64,000 nt of DNA, from NCBI GenBank assembly GCA_019115845.1, contig DXCU01000103.1, forward strand, positions 46,011 to 110,010, read 5' to 3'. This DNA is from Candidatus Rubneribacter avistercoris. Lineage in GTDB: Bacteria > Actinomycetota > Coriobacteriia > Coriobacteriales > Eggerthellaceae. Made by a program: the position numbers and the translations under genes. Under the pieces are notes generated by a model that was given only the letters and a program-made list of their open reading frames with translations, searched no databases and was not told the DNA's origin. Shown in pieces: positions 61,255 through 64,000 of the stretch (its first letter is position 1; each line of letters begins with the position of its first letter).

Positions 61255-61582
61255 CGCGTGTTGGAGCCTCGCGGCCTTTGTGATGGGCCTGCGTTTCCTG
61301 CTTGGGGCGCGGGCGCGGGGGCGCAGCCTCCGAAACCCTGCGCATTGGGGCTGCGATCTTTCGCAGGACGCGATGCGCGCTGGGCGAGGCCGGTCTGCCG
61401 CGCGGGCGTGCTTCGGAGGCTGCGCCGTTGGAAGGCGCCTCGGCGGCATCGTGCGCAGGACCGCCGCGCCCTCTTGCGCGTCCGGCTGCGGTTTCGAAAG
61501 GTCTTTGCGGACACGTCCGCAAAGACCTTCGAGTGCCTTCTTGCACGCTTGGATGTGGTTTCGAAAGCGGTGGGTCGCCTAA
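61255..61582. repeat. Non-coding region with direct repeats and a 15-bp hairpin
   Basis: Part of a ~600-base gene-free stretch. TTGCGCGTCCGGCTGCGGTT and following TCGAAAG at 61474-61500 recur, 21 of 27 identical, at 61541-61567. Between them lies AAGGTCTTTGCGGAC-AC-GTCCGCAAAGACCTT (61498-61529), a near-perfect palindrome. Listed ORFs are shadow frames without family signature. Confidence 0.55.
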
Positions 61583-61726
61583 GTGGCGAGAAATGACCGA
61601 AGTCGGAAGATGAAGCGGTCCAAAAGAGCCATTCGACCATATCGCATAATCGCCGACCAGGTGTTTTCCTTGTTCTATCCGAGAGGGGAAACGCGATCTG
61701 TTCCGACTTCGGTCATTTCTCGCCAC
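61583..61726. mobile_element. 144-bp element bounded by a perfect 26-bp inverted repeat
   Basis: GTGGCGAGAAATGACCGAAG plus TCGGAA at 61583-61608 is exactly repeated in inverse at 61701-61726. The 92-base interior is less GC-rich than its surroundings and carries no gene. Size and long terminal inverted repeats are like a miniature inverted-repeat element (MITE). I see no clear target duplication at the ends, so a structural RNA or regulator site is also possible. Confidence 0.5.
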
Positions 61727-61840
61727 CGGCGCACGGGGGGCGGCCTGGTAACTTTGGACGAGCGATTCCGAGTCGCGTGTTCGTGCCCGAACACGATGCG
61801 CGCAGATGCGGCACATGGGCGGCGCATGGGAGTTTTGCGC

Positions 61841-61846
61841 TATCAT
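61841..61846 (+). promoter_or_regulatory. -10 element of the GGQ-protein gene
   Basis: TATCAT ends 6 bases before ATG 61853. A start about 7 bases downstream would fall at the ATG, and no ribosome site is present, so this gene may be translated leaderless. Confidence 0.4.
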
Positions 61847-61852
61847 GGCCCC

Positions 61853-62230
61853 ATGGATGCCGAAGAGCCGACATACCGCGACTTCGCCCGCTGGGCGGCC
61901 CAGGAGCTTGACGAGATAGAGCGCGACTGCGACGTGCGGGCCTTCCATGCAAGCGGGCCGGGCGGGCAGTGCGTGAACACTGCGGACTCGGCCGTGCGCA
62001 TGACGCACCGGCCGAGCGGCGTGACGGCGGTGTCGCGGGAGTCGCGCAGCCAGTTTCGCAACCGTCGCCTCTGCCTGCAGAAGCTGCGCGAGGAGTTCGC
62101 GCGCAGGGCCGCACCTCCCAAGAAGCGGCGCCCCACCTCCGTTCCGCGCCGCAGCCGCGAGCGCCGTTTGGCCGACAAACGCCGCCGCGCCCAGCTGAAA
62201 GCGCACCGCGGCCGCGTGGAGGGGGAGTAG
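61853..62230 (+). CDS. GGQ-domain peptidyl-tRNA hydrolase (ArfB-like release factor)
   Basis: 125-aa class I release-factor-domain protein without codon-recognition domains. FHASGPGGQCVNTADSAVRMTHRPSGVTAVSRESRSQFRNRRLCLQKLREEF contains the catalytic GGQ loop (near residue 40). The C-terminal ~40 residues are very basic (KKRRPTSVPRRSRERRLADKRRRAQLKAHRG), as in ArfB/YaeJ, which insert the tail into the mRNA channel of stalled ribosomes. ATG 61853 has no Shine-Dalgarno. Ribosome rescue is the likely role. Confidence 0.82.
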   Translation: MDAEEPTYRDFARWAAQELDEIERDCDVRAFHASGPGGQCVNTADSAVRMTHRPSGVTAVSRESRSQFRNRRLCLQKLREEFARRAAPPKKRRPTSVPRRSRERRLADKRRRAQLKAHRGRVEGE

Positions 62231-62307
62231 GGCGGGATCCGGGTTGTTCGAAAGAGTTTTATCGTGCGAAGCGCGTTGCGCGCCATGGGCTTTCATATGA
62301 AGCTTTC

Positions 62308-62316
62308 TGGTACAAT
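62308..62316 (+). promoter_or_regulatory. Extended -10 promoter of the HipA-like kinase
   Basis: TGGTACAAT is an extended -10 about 60 bases before the ATG at 62375. The surrounding sequence (TTTCATATGAAGCTTTC) is clearly more AT-rich than the genome average. Confidence 0.6.
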
Positions 62317-62374
62317 CGCGTATTGCTTGGAACTGGTCTGCGGGAGCGCGGTGAATGATGAGGAGGTGCGGGCT

Positions 62375-63316
62375 ATGATCGAGATTGCCGATCTGCGCGA
62401 GTGCGAAAAGAGCGGGCTGTTTTACGGCGGGCGTGCCGGTCAGAAGGAGGGCATCCTCATAGACGGCGAACCGTGGATTGCGAAGTACCCCCGCACCACG
62501 CGCGACCTGCGGGGAAAGCATCTGCCTCCCTACACCTCAAGTCCGGTTTCGGAGTACCTTGGATCGCATATGTATGCGTCGCTTGGCATTCCTGCGCACG
62601 AAACGCGGCTTGGCTACCGTGCGGGGAAGGTCGTGTGCGCGTGCCGAGATTTCACTTACCCTGACAAGCGTCTTTTCGAATTCAAAGAGATCAAGAACGC
62701 TCTATCGGATGACGATGCGGGGTTCAGCTCCGCACCGTCTGATGGCGAGAGCGTGTATTTGGGGGATGTGCTGGCGACCATCGAAACATCGGAGTTGCTG
62801 CGTTCGGTTCCCGGCGTGCGCGAACGGTTCTGGGACATGTTCGTGGTGGACGCCTTCATTAAAAACCCTGATCGCAACAATGGCAACTGGGGGTTGCTCA
62901 TGGGGCCGGATCGTTCGTACGAATTGGCGCCGGTATACGATCTGGGTAGTTCGTTGTTCAGCAAGCGCAGTCCTTCGCTTGCTGAAAGCCGCCTGGCTGG
63001 CGAGGCTGAAGTTGAGCAGGACGCGTTCGGCACCAATGTGTCGTGCTATCGGCTCCCGACGGAGGACGGCAAGGGAAGCGCCATCCATCCATTCGACTAC
63101 ATGGCGGCCACGAGCAACCCTGATCTGAACGCGGCGATACTCCGCTTCGTAGAGGCGGTGGACATGGAAGCTATCTACGCGCTCATCGACAGCGTGCCCG
63201 CAGAAGCCTTCGGCATCCTCCTTATGCCCGACGCTGTGCGCGCGTCGCATAAAAAGCTCCTCGAGTATCGCCTGACCAAGGGATTTCTGCCTCTTTGCCG
63301 CCGTCTTGCGAGGTGA
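62375..63316 (+). CDS. Orphan HipA/CtkA-like serine/threonine kinase
   Basis: 313-aa protein resembling HipA C-terminal-domain kinases. Kinase features: YGGRAGQKEGILIDGEPWIAKYP (ATP-binding with the Lys), YLGSHMYASLGIPAHETRLG, the catalytic loop FIKNPDRNNGNWGLL, and the metal-binding ELAPVYDLGSSLFSK (DFG-like). No HipB-type antitoxin or HipA N-terminal subdomain gene is beside it. ATG 62375 has AGGAGGT seven bases upstream; codon choice (GAA, TTC, CGT, GTA) is less GC-biased than its neighbours, a sign of transfer. Stand-alone CtkA-type kinase or one-gene toxin is possible. Confidence 0.75.
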   Translation: MIEIADLRECEKSGLFYGGRAGQKEGILIDGEPWIAKYPRTTRDLRGKHLPPYTSSPVSEYLGSHMYASLGIPAHETRLGYRAGKVVCACRDFTYPDKRLFEFKEIKNALSDDDAGFSSAPSDGESVYLGDVLATIETSELLRSVPGVRERFWDMFVVDAFIKNPDRNNGNWGLLMGPDRSYELAPVYDLGSSLFSKRSPSLAESRLAGEAEVEQDAFGTNVSCYRLPTEDGKGSAIHPFDYMAATSNPDLNAAILRFVEAVDMEAIYALIDSVPAEAFGILLMPDAVRASHKKLLEYRLTKGFLPLCRRLAR

Positions 63317-63459
63317 TGCCGCAAGATGGCGGCTGGGGTGCGGCGTGCGCCCCTTTCGTCGGATCTTAGCTGCGAGCTAATGTTTTTCGCTTCCCCTTTC
63401 CCTAACATATGCGACTGTGCTTGGAAAAAGGGCATCGATCCTCAGAGGAAAGGAAGACA

Positions 63460-63888
63460 ATGCAGCAAGATCGTGGTTTCAGCGGGCAGCCGGCGCCTTT
63501 GTCGGCTCTGGCGGTGACGTCGCTTGTTTTGGGCATCGTGGCGTTTCTCGTGTCGTTCATCCCCCTTCTCAACAGCTTCTCGGTGGTGGCCGGTCTGCTC
63601 GGCGTCATCTTCGGCATCGTGGGCATCGCGGTGTCGGCGAAAGGCGCTCGGAGGGGGAGGGGTTTGGCCATCGCGGGGCTTGTCGTGTGCGTGGTGTCCA
63701 TCCTGGTGTCGTTCGCCTCCTGCGGCGCGCTGGTGGACGCCGTCGACGAGAACGCCAACCCCGTTACGACCGAGGACGGGTCCGCGGCTTCGAATTCGCC
63801 CGCGGCCGACGAGGGGGCCGCGCAGCAGGATGCCGAGAAGTACGCGGTGGCCGACGAGCAGCTTGTCGACAATGCTCATGTGTCATAA
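63460..63888 (+). CDS. DUF4190-like small membrane protein
   Basis: 142-aa protein with two transmembrane segments (about 17-45 and 60-88): LAVTSLVLGIVAFLVSF then LGVIFGIVGIAVSAKGARRGRGLAIAGLVVCVVSILVS, the DUF4190 pattern. An acidic Ala/Asp/Glu-rich extracellular tail of ~50 residues follows. GAGGAAAGGAAG precedes ATG 63460. Function unknown; such proteins are common near cell-envelope genes. Confidence 0.78.
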   Translation: MQQDRGFSGQPAPLSALAVTSLVLGIVAFLVSFIPLLNSFSVVAGLLGVIFGIVGIAVSAKGARRGRGLAIAGLVVCVVSILVSFASCGALVDAVDENANPVTTEDGSAASNSPAADEGAAQQDAEKYAVADEQLVDNAHVS

Positions 63889-63948
63889 AGAAACACACAA
63901 GAGATTGATAGACAGCAGCCTACTATTCCGTAAATTTTGTTTCAGGAC
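63889..63948. other. AT-rich stretch before the final promoter
   Basis: From the DUF4190-like stop onward composition changes to AT-rich (TAAAGAAACACACAAGAGATTGATAG, CCGTAAATTTTGTTTC), unlike the rest of the window. No gene seen. It may mark the edge of an acquired segment that continues past the window. Confidence 0.45.
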
Positions 63949-64000
63949 TTTCTTTTTCAATGCCGATATGCTATAATATTTCTATTCCAAGTAAGGAGTT
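63949..64000 (+). promoter_or_regulatory. Promoter and ribosome site of a gene beyond the window
   Basis: TTTCTT, 17 bases, then TATAAT at 63972-63977 with a TGC extension, a near-consensus promoter. AAGGAG at 63993-63998 is a ribosome site, so a coding start is expected within about 10 bases after the window end. The short leader leaves no room for a riboswitch. Confidence 0.8.

Noticed and set aside
58879-61449. 856-aa minus-strand ORF opposite the second synthetase
   Set aside because: Antisense shadow of the regulator and synthetase; no recognisable domain or ribosome site.
61196-62521. 441-aa minus-strand ORF through the repeat region
   Set aside because: Crosses the inverted repeat, the direct repeats and the GGQ gene; the translation is Arg/Pro/Ala-rich without a family signature.

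Overview
The window looks like chromosome from a high-GC, Gram-positive anaerobe of the class Coriobacteriia, most likely family Eggerthellaceae (Eggerthella/Gordonibacter-like). The case rests on several things seen together: very G/C-rich third codon positions; the order uvrC-rapZ-yvcK-whiA followed by gap-pgk-tpiA-gpmI-secG; exported redox enzymes with twin-arginine (Tat) signals, some carrying a lipobox; a split FAD/FMN extracellular reductase next to a polytopic LuxR-type regulator; and acetate and 2-oxoacid:ferredoxin metabolism. No database search was possible, so the taxonomy is inference.

Layout. 0-9.4 kb is core metabolism: the uvrC tail, rapZ, yvcK, whiA, then a glycolytic operon (gap, a small membrane protein, pgk, tpiA, gpmI) and secG. 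9.4-12.3 kb holds five tRNA genes (Leu-GAG, Val-GAC, Gly-GCC twice, Cys-GCA), a cation efflux transporter and a HAD hydrolase. 12.4-20.3 kb is a nitrate-respiration region: a GAF-domain histidine kinase with a NarL-type regulator converges on a minus-strand nap cluster (napG, A, B, D, H), preceded by an unknown membrane-anchored protein. 20.3-21.7 kb is a TerC-family gene behind what I read as a yybP-ykoY manganese riboswitch. 21.8-25.5 kb is a Tat-exported flavoprotein reductase, an FMN-binding lipoprotein and a divergent membrane LuxR regulator.

25.5-44.1 kb is mainly housekeeping: a diacylglycerol-kinase-like lipid kinase, RNase D, a zinc peptidase, xseAB, ackA, a HIT protein, pta, glf plus a glycosyltransferase, coaX, an NhaC antiporter, a YbaN protein, a fused CydDC-type ABC exporter, a phosphodiesterase and a dGTPase. 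44.2-52.6 kb holds a release-factor-like (baeRF) protein, dnaG, an NfeD/SPFH pair, and def-fmt-rsmB, where RsmB has a long Arg/Gly-rich N-terminal extension.

52.7-61.2 kb is the most coherent accessory system. Two XRE-cupin regulator plus AMP-forming acyl-CoA synthetase modules flank a P-loop ATPase and a complete four-subunit 2-oxoacid:ferredoxin oxidoreductase. It probably interconverts organic acids, acyl-CoAs and 2-oxoacids with ferredoxin as electron carrier. 61.2-64 kb is less conserved. It has a repeat-rich non-coding stretch with a perfect 26-bp inverted repeat, a small GGQ ribosome-rescue-like protein, an orphan HipA-like kinase, a small membrane protein, and a strong promoter for a gene just beyond the window.
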